A stretch of 64,000 nucleotides of DNA from Corynebacterium resistens DSM 45100. Lineage in GTDB: Bacteria; Actinomycetota; Actinomycetes; Mycobacteriales; Mycobacteriaceae. A program made the position numbers and the translations under genes. This document shows, one piece after another, positions 1 to 8,101 of the stretch. Position 1 is the stretch's first letter. Each line of letters opens with the position of its first letter. The notes below the pieces were generated by a model. It made no database searches and was not told the origin of the DNA. It saw only the letters and a list, made by a program, of their open reading frames with translations. The stretch covers positions 1,054,001 to 1,118,000 of the forward strand of contig NC_015673.1 of assembly GCF_000177535.2 (NCBI RefSeq), written 5' to 3'.

Positions 1-1087
1 TCGGCAGAAGATCGGTACCAATCAACGAGAAAGGCGTTCGCGTTGATGCTGAACAGACCCCATAGCCGACATTCAGATGTGCTGGGGTTGGGAACATCGA
101 CGGGAGCTGATAAACCATATCGTTTAGCGTCTGGTCAAAGTAGGCCCATTGACCGGTGAATGGTCGGTATAACGAGGGGTAGATGCGTTCCGAGCGAACC
201 GAGATCTCTGCACCTTTGGCCGCATAGTTCTTCAGAGTCCGGTTCCACGAGATTTTTTTCGTGTCTGCGAACTGTGGATTTTGCTGAAGGAACTTTGTTA
301 CGTCCGCTTCCTTAGGCGTAATGATGCCCTCAGCTTTCAACCATTCTTGGAGAGCTGTGGTCGCTTCGGTGTATGTGTCTGTTAACTTACCGAGCTTGGA
401 GAGAAGCTGATCTCTGGTTTGTGCGTAAGCCCATGCGTCCCGTGCCGTAGAAAGACCACGAGAAAAGGTAGAAAAGAACTTAGTCGAGTTTCCCTTCTTC
501 TCGCCGATTACCGGCCAGGTAGCGAAATCTTCGGAGCGCTGATTGATCCAGTCACCGTGCTCATTCGGGGTGATGGTCTGCCATTCGATAGTCTCGATGG
601 TGGTGCTATCGACAATGTGGAGCTTTTCCTCCGCGGTGAGATAGTCGCCGATGTCGCGATAATGCAGTTGGAAACCGGATTTGTTCGGATCCTTGATTCC
701 GATGGTGATGGTCACGTTCGTACGGGATCCGGAGACGAAGACATTCCCGCCTTCCATTCGTCGTTGTTCGCCGGCTGTGCGTGCGTTTCCCCGGAGGTTA
801 AACACGTATAGATCCGTGAAGTCCTCGGCCATGGACAACCGCACGCCGTCACCGGTGTTGCCATCGATCCAACCACCGTTGGAAACGAAGGCGACCACAC
901 CTTGGTTCCCGATGCGGTCGGTGGCCCATCGGAAGGCGCGCAAGTAGGAGTCGTAGAGCGAATTTTTGTTGGTTGCGGTGGATTTTGCCGCGTAGGTTTC
1001 CGCGATCTTTTTGTCCAGGGTTGGGTACTTGAGGTTCGCGTTCAGATCGTTGGCAGACTTCTGACCTGCGGAGTAAGGCGGGTTCCC
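1..1087 (-). pseudogene. 3' half of a type ISP restriction-modification gene, split by prophage and cut by window edge
   Basis: The minus-strand frame is open from base 1084 to the window start without a stop (361 codons read). It begins with N-P-P-Y-S at 1084-1070, the catalytic motif IV of an N6-adenine methylase, and continues with IDGNTGDG-type and YRPF-type segments typical of the methylase plus target-recognition part of single-chain type ISP enzymes (LlaBIII/LlaGI class). It has no start codon of its own. Upstream sequence is phage DNA. The matching 5' half is at 52316-55404. With the 1030 residues there, at least 1391 residues are accounted for, in line with the roughly 1500-1600 usual for the family. 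The C-terminus lies beyond the window. Confidence 0.9.
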
Positions 1088-1110
1088 TACGTTGGGCTTG
1101 TTGATACAAA
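1060..1110 (-). other. Left prophage junction (hybrid att site)
   Basis: On the minus strand the phage arm reads GCCCAACGTA, then GG (1087-1086), then host GAACCCGCC. The phage arm continues outward with TTGATAC (near 1104-1110 on the plus strand, where ttgatac reads). GG is the only base pair shared with the right junction at this point, matching the 2-bp crossover dinucleotide of large serine integrases. The host side is codon-aligned with NPPY of the type ISP gene. Confidence 0.88.
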
Positions 1111-1257
1111 ACGACGGTGAGCCATGTCAGCGTCGAAGTGGGTGCATATCCTGATGGGGTGGGTGCAACCTGTCTCGGCCTTAGAGAATCAGAGCTTTGA
1201 GTCAGCCCTGCCTATGCGGACGACGGGCTGTGATGAGAGCGCGTGATCAACGAGAAG

Positions 1258-1285
1258 GCCCTCAACGCGACGATGCGTCAAGGGC
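1258..1285. terminator. Hairpin downstream of the recombinase operon
   Basis: GCCCTCAACGC at 1258-1268 pairs with GCGTCAAGGGC at 1275-1285 (9 of 11 positions) around a 6-base loop. It lies about 25 bases past the stop of the recombinase gene that ends at 1311. On the minus strand it is followed only by a weak T-rich stretch (TTCTCGTT), so termination is plausible, not certain. The rest of 1111-1310 shows no supported gene. Confidence 0.4.
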
Positions 1286-1310
1286 TCTATTGAGTGCAAT
1301 TGATGCGGAG

Positions 1311-2879
1311 TTATGCGCTGATGGTTGTGCCGTCTTTGAACGTAAATGCCATGGATCCGTCTGGTTCGATGGTTCCGTGGTCGATGAGCACGTGCCAGAG
1401 TCGGCGGTCAAATAGCTCAACTGGGGCCGTAATGTCAGCCAGGGTATCGAGGTAGTTTCGCATGATCACGGCACGGGCCTGCTTTTCAGCGATCTGCTGG
1501 GTTAGCTCGTCGTACCGGGTAGTGGCGGCCGTAAACTCGTCTTCGAGTTTTGCAAAGCGTTGCCGGTAGGCCTGCTGGTCTTGAGCGATGCGTGTATTGG
1601 CTTGGACTTCCTTGTCCATCATCGCTGTCAAGCCCTCAATCGTCACGAGCGTTGTTGCCTGCTCGGCTTCGAGGTCTTCGGTATTCATGGCATTATCGAG
1701 CGCGCTTTGAACAGTTTGTGCCACTTCAGGATGGGCAGTTACGTACTTTGACAGCGCCCGATTGAACGCGGCTTGAATCTCCTCATCGCGTGGGTGTGGC
1801 ATCGACTTTGGGTGCTCGACCTTGTATTTGTTGTTGCACTGCCAGACCATCGACCGGTACGGGTCGTTGGAGTGCCAGACCTTTGAGCCGTAGTACGCGC
1901 CACATACCGAGCACTTGAGCTTCTGGGTGAACGGGTAGATGCCTCTGCGCCTCTTGCGGGATGCGAGCTCGGCCTGCACCAGATCCCAAGTGTCAGGGTC
2001 GATGATCGCCTCATGTGAACCAGTCACGTAATACTGTGCGACCTCTCCCTGGTTTTTCACCTGCTTCTTGGTGAGAAAGTCAGTGATGTACGTCTTTTGC
2101 AGTAGCGCATCACCTTTGTACTTTTCGTTGCGCAGGATCGAGTCCACAACCTGGGCATGCCACTTGCCTTTGGTGTGGCCCGGCGAAGGGCTGCCCTCGT
2201 TGGTCAGCGTGGTGGCGATAGCGTTCGCGGAGTATCCGGAGAGGAACATCCGGTAGATTCTGCGCACAACCTTGGCTTCGTCTTCGTTGACTTGAGGCCT
2301 ACCATCGGGGCCTTTGTCGTAGCCGAGGAAGTTCGGGTACGGCATGAAAACCTGCCCATCAGCGAAGCGTTTCTTGATCCCCCAGCGCACGTTCTCGCTG
2401 ATCGACCGTGATTCCTCTTGAGCCAGCGAGCTCATGATGGTGATGAGTAGCTCGCCCTTGGCGTCTAGCGTCCAGATGTTCTCCTTCTCGAAGAAGATCT
2501 CAACCCCGGCCTCTTTCAGCTCGCGCACAGTGGTCAATGAGTCAACTGTATTGCGGGCAAATCGCGACACGCTCTTGGTGACGATCAGGTCTATCTGACC
2601 AGCCAGCGCATCAGCGACCATGCGCTTGAATCCTTCACGATGCTTGGTTGACGTGCCCGTAATTCCTTCGTCGGTGTAGATTCCTGCTAGCTCCCAGTCA
2701 ACGCGGGAGTTAATCATTTCTGTGTAGTAGCCGACCTGTGCCTCATAAGAGGTGGCCTGTTCTTCGCTAGCAGTGGACACGCGGGCATAGGCGGCGACCC
2801 TGCGGGTGGCAGTAGCTTGCCGGAATGCCGCCGATGTGACGGGTTTTGTCGCTGGGATCTGCGTGACTCTACGCCCCAT
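1311..2879 (-). CDS. Large serine recombinase (second of tandem pair)
   Basis: 522-aa site-specific recombinase. The N-terminal resolvase domain carries the YARVST nucleophile-serine motif near residue 36 and the SRFARN arginine motif near residue 105. A recombinase domain follows (FLGYDKGPDGR, YSANAIATTL), then a zinc-ribbon domain (KCSVCG ... WQC) near residues 315-345 and a C-terminal coiled coil. This is the normal size and layout for phage large serine integrases. Its ATG overlaps the stop of the upstream recombinase and it has GGAAGG nine bases upstream, so the two are co-translated. It is the last gene before the left junction. Either this protein, its partner, or both may catalyse integration. 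Confidence 0.93.
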   Translation of the reverse strand: MGRRVTQIPATKPVTSAAFRQATATRRVAAYARVSTASEEQATSYEAQVGYYTEMINSRVDWELAGIYTDEGITGTSTKHREGFKRMVADALAGQIDLIVTKSVSRFARNTVDSLTTVRELKEAGVEIFFEKENIWTLDAKGELLITIMSSLAQEESRSISENVRWGIKKRFADGQVFMPYPNFLGYDKGPDGRPQVNEDEAKVVRRIYRMFLSGYSANAIATTLTNEGSPSPGHTKGKWHAQVVDSILRNEKYKGDALLQKTYITDFLTKKQVKNQGEVAQYYVTGSHEAIIDPDTWDLVQAELASRKRRRGIYPFTQKLKCSVCGAYYGSKVWHSNDPYRSMVWQCNNKYKVEHPKSMPHPRDEEIQAAFNRALSKYVTAHPEVAQTVQSALDNAMNTEDLEAEQATTLVTIEGLTAMMDKEVQANTRIAQDQQAYRQRFAKLEDEFTAATTRYDELTQQIAEKQARAVIMRNYLDTLADITAPVELFDRRLWHVLIDHGTIEPDGSMAFTFKDGTTISA

Positions 2880-4174
2880 CAGTTCTCGCCTTCCTCAAGC
2901 AGCGCGATATCTTCGACGCTGATCGGGCGGGCGTACTTGCCTCTTGAGTAGACGATTTGGAAGCTCCGCCCGTCGCGCAGCTGAAACTCGACCTCACCTG
3001 GTGATGTCATGACCACACGATTCACGCGTGTGTGAAAGAGCTCGTCTGTGAAGGTCGTTGCGCCGGTGAGTAGACAAGTGATCTCCTTGATTCGGTCTTC
3101 ACGCAAGATGTGTCCTTCGCATTGGTTGGGCTTACCTTTGATTCGGCGGGGACATCTCCATCCTCGGAATTCGTGTCCTTCCTTGTCTCGGTAGGCCAGG
3201 CACCGGTGCGCTTTTGCGGAACAAGGACCGCACCAGACGTTTCCAGAGAACACGGTGATGGTCTGGTTGTGAGCCGCGCGTCGGTTTCGTGCGGTTCGGG
3301 CCTCCAACAGGGGTTGGACTTTGTCGAAGGTGGTTTGGTCGATGATGATTGGATTGGTGCCCTCGGCGAAGTACATAGGTGCTTGCCCGGTGTTCTTCAT
3401 GCCGTGGTGCCCGGGGTACGGGTTGAATGACTTTCCCAGTAGCGTGTTGCCGGTGTAGCGTTCCTGGCGCAAGATCATCTTCAACGCTGCAGTGGTGAAA
3501 CGACCGCCCCAGTAGGCTTCATAGCCGAGGTCTTCGCATTCGCGGATGATGTCAGCGTAAGGGGCGTCTTCGAGGAAGCGGCGGTAAATGTAGCGCACGG
3601 CTTCGGCTTGTTTCTCGTTGATGATGAACTCGCTGCCGGTCCAGATGTAACCATAAACGCACATCTGGTTGGTGATGCCTTTCTCGAAGTTCTTGCGGAT
3701 TCCCCACTTCACATTGGCTGACACCGACCAGGCTTCCTCTTGGGCAAATGAAGCCAGGATCGACAGCATTAGTTCTCCATCGCCGGAAAGGGTACGGATG
3801 TTCTCGCGTTCAAAGATCACTTCGACGCCGAGAGCTTTGAGGTGGCGGACGACCTCGAGGAGGTCAACGGTGTTGCGAGCGAAACGGGAGATTGACTTCG
3901 TAAGTACTAGGTCAATTCGCCCCGATTCGCACTCGCCGAGCAGCCTGCGAAACTGCGGCCGATCGGTGTTTGTACCAGATGCTCCGGCGTCGGCATACAC
4001 ACCGGCGTACTCCCAGTCTGGGTTTTCGGTGATCTTCTGGTTGTAGTAGGAAATCTGGGCTGAAAGGGATGCGGGTGTGTTTCCCTTGGTCTCTGAGATT
4101 CGCGCATAAGCAGCGACCCTCAGTCTCCGAGAGGTGGCGACTGGTGCGGGCGTTTGAGTAATTCTGATGGCCAT
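2879..4174 (-). CDS. Large serine recombinase (first of tandem pair)
   Basis: About 431-aa serine recombinase. YARISE with the catalytic serine lies near residue 23, SRFARN near residue 98, then a recombinase domain and a zinc-ribbon (WCGPC ... RCP). The C-terminus is shorter than in its partner and lacks the long coiled coil. I chose the ATG at 4174 (MAIRITQT) because AAGGAG lies 11 bases upstream; an upstream ATG at 4222 is in frame but has no clear ribosome site. Divergence from the neighbour is high, so this is not a recent duplication. Both keep the active-site serine. A two-protein integrase/excisionase arrangement is possible but not shown. Confidence 0.9.
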   Translation of the reverse strand: MAIRITQTPAPVATSRRLRVAAYARISETKGNTPASLSAQISYYNQKITENPDWEYAGVYADAGASGTNTDRPQFRRLLGECESGRIDLVLTKSISRFARNTVDLLEVVRHLKALGVEVIFERENIRTLSGDGELMLSILASFAQEEAWSVSANVKWGIRKNFEKGITNQMCVYGYIWTGSEFIINEKQAEAVRYIYRRFLEDAPYADIIRECEDLGYEAYWGGRFTTAALKMILRQERYTGNTLLGKSFNPYPGHHGMKNTGQAPMYFAEGTNPIIIDQTTFDKVQPLLEARTARNRRAAHNQTITVFSGNVWCGPCSAKAHRCLAYRDKEGHEFRGWRCPRRIKGKPNQCEGHILREDRIKEITCLLTGATTFTDELFHTRVNRVVMTSPGEVEFQLRDGRSFQIVYSRGKYARPISVEDIALLEEGEN

Positions 4175-4229
4175 CGATAGGGACTCTCCTTGTCGTGGTT
4201 GATACGAATCGGGCACATCCATACATCAC

Positions 4230-4445
4230 TCAGCGCGCCTCTAATATCCAGTCATTTCGACCACTATCGAGCGCTCCCACGAGGGGTGTTGTCTGTGTGG
4301 CAAGGTGAGCTTGAAAAGCCTCTACTTCCTCTTCAGTTAGGAGCCCTGCAGCGCGCCAGCCTGTGGCCAGCACCCGTCCAACTTCGTAGGCGGTCTCCAT
4401 GACCCAGAGGTCACTGGGAAGCATCGTTGTGGCCGATGTGGTCAT
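4230..4445 (-). CDS. Small hypothetical protein of the recombinase operon
   Basis: 71-aa acidic, helix-rich protein (METAYEVGRVLATGW, LLTEEEVEAF). I do not recognise a family. Its ATG overlaps the stop of the upstream HTH/zinc-ribbon gene and it precedes the two recombinases by about 55 bases. A role in recombination control, or as a recombination directionality factor, would fit the position but nothing in the sequence proves it. Confidence 0.65.
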   Translation of the reverse strand: MTTSATTMLPSDLWVMETAYEVGRVLATGWRAAGLLTEEEVEAFQAHLATQTTPLVGALDSGRNDWILEAR

Positions 4446-4849
4446 GGCCTACCGCCTCGAGTGCCGAAACGGTCACGGATGTAGCAGCTGTGTGTGCAGT
4501 ACTTGCGGTGTTTGTTGCCGTACGCTTCGAAGTCCTTGCCGCACGCCGCGCAGGTGAACGTGTAGACCGCTTTGCGATTGAGTCTGTCCGGATGAGCGTG
4601 CCACCAGTCCAGGCGGCATTTGTCTGAACAGAAGCGTCGCCTATGAGTGACGCGCGGCAGACGAGTTTTGCAGTGCTCACAACACTCAACAAGTGCCTGA
4701 GTGTCCGGTGATGTGATGAGGATTTCTGATCGTCGGCAAATCGACTTGACCGTGTTACGCGAGAGCTCGACTTCATTCGCAATTTGCCCATAGCTTGCGC
4801 CACGGTGGCGCAGTTCGATCACTCGTTGTCTTGTGGTCTCACTTAACAC
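4442..4849 (-). CDS. Helix-turn-helix / zinc-ribbon DNA-binding protein
   Basis: 135 aa. Residues 1-40 form a sigma-r4/resolvase-like HTH (RHRGASYGQIANEVELSRNT). Two cysteine clusters follow: CCEHCKTRL with RRRFCSDKC near 56-80, and FTCAACGKDF with RKYCTHSC near 98-125, suggesting two zinc-binding knuckles. The start is GTG with GGAG seven bases upstream. It is the first gene of the recombinase operon and probably a DNA-binding regulator of that operon or an accessory recombination factor. Genes of this type recur beside tandem serine recombinases (established association, recalled, not searched). Confidence 0.75.
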   Translation of the reverse strand: MLSETTRQRVIELRHRGASYGQIANEVELSRNTVKSICRRSEILITSPDTQALVECCEHCKTRLPRVTHRRRFCSDKCRLDWWHAHPDRLNRKAVYTFTCAACGKDFEAYGNKHRKYCTHSCYIRDRFGTRGGRP

Positions 4850-5056
4850 GGCATGTCTCCAATCAGCAGAAAGGTCTCTACTGACAGGGCCTTCAACCGT
4901 GCCGGTTTATAACCTCGTTTCGACGACGCGCTGCACGCGCTCGGCAAGCATCCCTGTGCTCAATTCACGGACGTCTTCGAAGAAACGATGCGCGAGAATC
5001 CGGCGGCGAATACTCTTGAGGTGTATTCGTAGGTGTTGATGGCGAGGAGGTGGCGC
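4850..5056. promoter_or_regulatory. Divergent intergenic region, left arm
   Basis: About 205 bases between the minus-strand recombinase operon and the plus-strand GIY-YIG gene. It must contain promoters for both. The palindrome GGTTTATAACC (4904-4914) stands out as a possible operator or -10 region; no convincing -35/-10 pair with normal spacing was found. Confidence 0.3.
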
Positions 5057-5968
5057 GTGGCCGCTCCAAGGACTGTGCAGCTGTTCTTGATGGATGGGTC
5101 CCCGAATGGGCGGATCAAGTGCTCATTGGATAACTGGGTCGGCAAGGTCTACCTCATCCCGCGCACGGAGATCACACGCTCCAAGGATCGCCCCGAGCTG
5201 GCACAGACCGGCATCTACCTCCTGTTTGGCACCGATACTGAAACCGGCGAGGAGCTGCTCTACGTAGGCCAGGCCCGAGAGCGCAAGAACGGCAACGGCG
5301 TGCTGGCCAGGGTCGCGGAACACCTCGGCGAGGAGAAGCTCGACTACTTCACCCACGCGATTCTGATCATCGACTCGGACAACTCGTTCGGCCCCACCGA
5401 GATCTCCTATCTGGAGAACGCGTTCTACCAGCAGGCGTTGATCGCTGACCGTGTTAGGGCGGTCAATGGCAATGACCCCTCTCCAGGGAATGTGACCGAG
5501 GAGAAGAAGGCTGCGCTCGACGAGTTCATCTCGATGGCGAAGATCCTGATCGGCTCGCTCGGGTACCGGGTTTTCGATGCGGTCGATGACGCCAAGACCC
5601 TGACGCAGAACCCATCGGAGGCAGCACCACCCAGTGTGGAGCCGCTATTGTTCCTGAACTCGGCTGGTGCGTCCGGAAGCGGTCGGCAAACGACCGACGG
5701 GTTCGTTGTCCTCGCCGGTGCCAAGCTGCGAGCGGAGATGACCCATTCTGCGCCTGAGTCAGCACGCAAGAACCGAGAGAGGCTCGCCGAGCGCATCAGC
5801 GCAGACGGCGAACTATTGCGCGACACGTTGTTCACCTCCCCGTCGGCGGCCTCAGACTTCCTGACAGGCTCATCGACCTCAGGCAAGGTCCACTGGAAGA
5901 CCGCCGATGGCGTCACTCTCCGTGACCTCGAGGCGGCAGAACTCGAAGCGGCGGCTACCGGCCTGTAA
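5057..5968 (+). CDS. GIY-YIG nuclease-domain protein with DUF4357-like C-terminus
   Basis: 303 aa from a GTG start preceded by AGGAGG six bases upstream (an in-frame ATG at 5039 is an alternative). The N-terminal part has the GIY-YIG signature (TGIYLLFG at about 51 and LLYVGQA at about 67), followed by the helix that carries the conserved Arg/His region. The C-terminal region (about 215-300, TDGFVVLAGAKLR) resembles DUF4357, a domain often attached to GIY-YIG proteins. It is the only plus-strand gene in the left arm, facing the late operon, so it is probably expressed separately in the lysogen. Function could be phage DNA processing, homing or defence; the sequence does not decide. Confidence 0.8.
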   Translation: MAAPRTVQLFLMDGSPNGRIKCSLDNWVGKVYLIPRTEITRSKDRPELAQTGIYLLFGTDTETGEELLYVGQARERKNGNGVLARVAEHLGEEKLDYFTHAILIIDSDNSFGPTEISYLENAFYQQALIADRVRAVNGNDPSPGNVTEEKKAALDEFISMAKILIGSLGYRVFDAVDDAKTLTQNPSEAAPPSVEPLLFLNSAGASGSGRQTTDGFVVLAGAKLRAEMTHSAPESARKNRERLAERISADGELLRDTLFTSPSAASDFLTGSSTSGKVHWKTADGVTLRDLEAAELEAAATGL

Positions 5969-5979
5969 ACGCAGAAAAG

Positions 5980-6017
5980 GGCCCCGCCACCACCTCGATG
6001 AAGGTGATGACGGGGCC
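5980..6017. terminator. Bidirectional terminator between GIY-YIG gene and late operon
   Basis: GGCCCCG..CACCT pairs with AGGTG..CGGGGCC (14 of 16 positions, loop cgatga). On the minus strand it is followed by CTTTTCTG. It sits between the stops of two convergent genes. Confidence 0.75.
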
Positions 6018-6038
6018 AGAGAGTGATTCTCGTGTGGG

Positions 6039-6875
6039 TTAGCCGATGCCGAGCTTCTCGTTGACGCGCTTTTGCACGGCCGCGTAGTTGCCGCCGAGTC
6101 GGCGCTTGCGTTCCTCGCCGTTGCCGTACTCGCCTCGGATCACCGCATCAGCCAGTGCATCGATGTTGACGGAGGGCCTGGTGGGGCTTCCTCCGGCGAG
6201 TTTCTCGTTGACGCGCTTTTGCACGGCGGCGTAGTTGCCGCCGAGTCGGCGCTTGCGTTCCTCGCCGTTGCCGTACTCGCCTCGGATCACCGCATCGGCG
6301 AGGGCATCGATGTTGGCGGAGGGCTTGGGCGGTGTGGGCTTTGCCGGTGGTGTCGGGGCGGGCTTGGTGCCGCTCATGCGGTCGTACCAGTACTGGGCGC
6401 GTGCCATGTATGCCGCATGCTGGCTTCCTGCAAGAGAGGCTGGGCATTCGGTGGAAGAGAAATGCTTGTGGCCGAACACGTTCTTGCCCCACGTGGGTCG
6501 TCCGAGCTTGTAGTAGTGGCAGATGGCGGCGACGAGGTGGGCACCGTTGTCGAGGCAGGCCTCGGAGATACGCCAGGGCTTGGAGGAGATGTCGGCGTGT
6601 TCGATACCGATGGAGGTGGTGTTGGCCTCCCAGTTGCCTGCATGCCAGGCGGTGTCGCGGTCCCAGACGAGCTGGCCGATGCGACCGTTGGAGTCGACCT
6701 GGTAGTGGGCGGATGCTTGGCGGGTCTGCCACACGTCCCAGATGGACTTGATGGTGAGGTTGCCTGCGTTGTGGTGGATGATGACCTTGTTGATCTTCCG
6801 GCCGCTTCGCCCGGCACTGTAGTGCTTGTTCATCAGCCGGTTTTCGTCGGCTTCGAGGGTGGCCCAGTTCTTCAT
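6039..6875 (-). CDS. Endolysin: N-acetylmuramoyl-L-alanine amidase with two CW_7 repeats
   Basis: 278 aa. The N-terminal Amidase_2/PGRP-type domain (about 1-165) has VIIHHNAG with the first zinc histidine, IGIEHAD, and FGHKHFSSTECP with the second histidine and the zinc cysteine. After a Pro/Lys/Thr linker (about 170-190) come two nearly identical 40-residue CW_7 (Cpl-7 type) wall-binding repeats, NIDALADAVIRGEYGNGEE and so on. The repeats are visible in DNA as a direct repeat at about 6055-6165 and 6195-6310. The ATG is preceded by AAGGAG eight bases upstream and overlaps the holin stop. It cleaves the amide bond between MurNAc and the stem peptide for lysis. Confidence 0.95.
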   Translation of the reverse strand: MKNWATLEADENRLMNKHYSAGRSGRKINKVIIHHNAGNLTIKSIWDVWQTRQASAHYQVDSNGRIGQLVWDRDTAWHAGNWEANTTSIGIEHADISSKPWRISEACLDNGAHLVAAICHYYKLGRPTWGKNVFGHKHFSSTECPASLAGSQHAAYMARAQYWYDRMSGTKPAPTPPAKPTPPKPSANIDALADAVIRGEYGNGEERKRRLGGNYAAVQKRVNEKLAGGSPTRPSVNIDALADAVIRGEYGNGEERKRRLGGNYAAVQKRVNEKLGIG

Positions 6876-7342
6876 CAGAGGTTCTCCTTTTCTGCTGGGG
6901 TGGTTTGGTTGGGGTGGTGTTCGAGGTCGGGTTTGCCGGTCACGTCACGGGTGACCAGGTCCAGGGCGCGGCGGATGTGGGCTGGTACGGGCAGCCCGAG
7001 CCGGGTAGCGTTTTCGATCAGGGAGATGCCTTCGTTGGACAGGTAGAACACGACGGTGGCGGTGCGTAGCGCCCCGGGTGTTCCGATGACGTGCACGTCG
7101 AGCAGGTGGGCAAGTCCGATCAGGGTGAAGATGAGGATCTTGCGGGAGATGCCTCGAAATCCGATGGCTGAGGAGACGCGGCGTTCTGCGATCGCGGCGA
7201 GCACGCCGGTGATGTAGTCGAATACGACAAAGGCGATGAGCGCGTACACCAGGCCGTCGAGGCCTCCGAGGAACGCGCCGATGACGGCCCCGACCCCGGC
7301 CAGGCCGGTTTGGATCGTGGCCCAGATAGCTTTGAGCGACAT
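6875..7342 (-). CDS. Phage holin family protein
   Basis: About 155 aa from ATG at 7342 (MSLKAIW), with AAGGAA 12 bases upstream; the longer in-frame ATG at 7390 lacks support. Three or four hydrophobic segments occur (TGLAGVGAVIGAFLGG, LVYALIAFVVFDYITGVLAA, ILIFTLIGLAHLLDV). The FDYITGVLAA segment and the family RVSSAIGFRG stretch match toxin-secretion/phage-lysis holins of the phage_holin_4 type. It is coupled to the endolysin through a stop/start overlap and is likely the membrane pore that times lysis. Confidence 0.88.
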   Translation of the reverse strand: MSLKAIWATIQTGLAGVGAVIGAFLGGLDGLVYALIAFVVFDYITGVLAAIAERRVSSAIGFRGISRKILIFTLIGLAHLLDVHVIGTPGALRTATVVFYLSNEGISLIENATRLGLPVPAHIRRALDLVTRDVTGKPDLEHHPNQTTPAEKENL

Positions 7343-7382
7343 AGAAAGTGGGTTCCTTCCCGTTTGTGGGCACACGACAAAG

Positions 7383-7411
7383 GCCCGCACCCAGGTGGTC
7401 GGGGTACGGGC
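7383..7411 (-). terminator. Hairpin upstream of the holin gene
   Basis: GCCCG.ACCC pairs with GGGT.CGGGC; on the minus strand it is followed by CTTTGTCG. Weak T tract. It may be an attenuator inside the late operon. Confidence 0.4.
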
Positions 7412-7434
7412 TTTCCGTGTAAGCCAGATGTGGT

Positions 7435-7632
7435 TTACAGGTTGGGGCTAGTGAGGACGTCCAAAACTGTGTCGGTTAGGTCGAGGCTGCCGGTCGACGG
7501 ACCGACTTCCTCGACGTGTTCGGGGCTGTTTTCGGTTGGTGGGACAGGCACCGGGTCGGGCTGGGCTGGTTCGATCGGGTGAATCACCACTTCCTCACCA
7601 TCAACTGCTTCGGCTGAGGTTTTCTCACTCAT
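7435..7632 (-). CDS. Small acidic hypothetical phage protein
   Basis: 65 aa, rich in Glu, Pro and Val (HPIEPAQPDPVPVPPTEN), probably disordered. I placed the start at 7632 (MSEKT), about 12 bases after GGAGG; the ATG at 7641 is too close to that site. It overlaps the end of the upstream DUF1617-like gene. Position between the tail-tip and lysis genes suggests a minor virion or hinge protein; no family recognised. Confidence 0.55.
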   Translation of the reverse strand: MSEKTSAEAVDGEEVVIHPIEPAQPDPVPVPPTENSPEHVEEVGPSTGSLDLTDTVLDVLTSPNL

Positions 7633-8086
7633 CGGTGTCATCGACCTCCGCCGTCCTCACTGCGTCATGTTGGGCTGCTTCTACAGCGTCGAACAGAACG
7701 TTGTATGCCTCCGCCTGCTCACCGGCTAAGGGCTCGTCGTAGTCGGCTAGCAGCTGTGCGATATCGGTGAGGTGGGTGGCGTAAGTGGGGCCATCCACCT
7801 CAGCCACTGAGTCCAACAGCTGCTCGCGCAGTGTCAGGAATTCGGCGAGGTCGGTGCCACCGGCGAGTTGAAAGGTGCCGTCTTCGCTGATGACGGGCTT
7901 GCCTTCCTCGTCGAGGATGGCGTGGGTGGTGACGAGGTCATATTCGTCCTGGCCGAACCGCAACTGCGCGTTCTTGACCAACTCGAGCAGTTTGGAGCGC
8001 GCCCGCGATTGAGCAGGCTTGAGAGACATCGTTTCGAGAAGATCGTGGATGGGTCCGAGGTGACGGTTAGCGATCAGTACACGCAT
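7625..8086 (-). CDS. DUF1617-like phage protein
   Basis: 153-aa acidic helical protein (SLKPAQSRARSKLLELVKNA, EFLTLREQLLDSVAEVDG). It resembles the DUF1617 family found just downstream of tail-tip genes in siphoviruses. It is translated directly after the tail spike gene. Function unknown; possibly a tail-tip assembly factor. Confidence 0.7.
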   Translation of the reverse strand: MRVLIANRHLGPIHDLLETMSLKPAQSRARSKLLELVKNAQLRFGQDEYDLVTTHAILDEEGKPVISEDGTFQLAGGTDLAEFLTLREQLLDSVAEVDGPTYATHLTDIAQLLADYDEPLAGEQAEAYNVLFDAVEAAQHDAVRTAEVDDTDE

Positions 8087-8101
8087 GCGTAAAGGTTCTT
8101 T

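Noticed and set aside
1..1087. Independent type IIG or type I methylase fragment
   Set aside because: Begins exactly at NPPY without a start codon and joins in frame with the right-flank half, so it is the same gene split by the phage.
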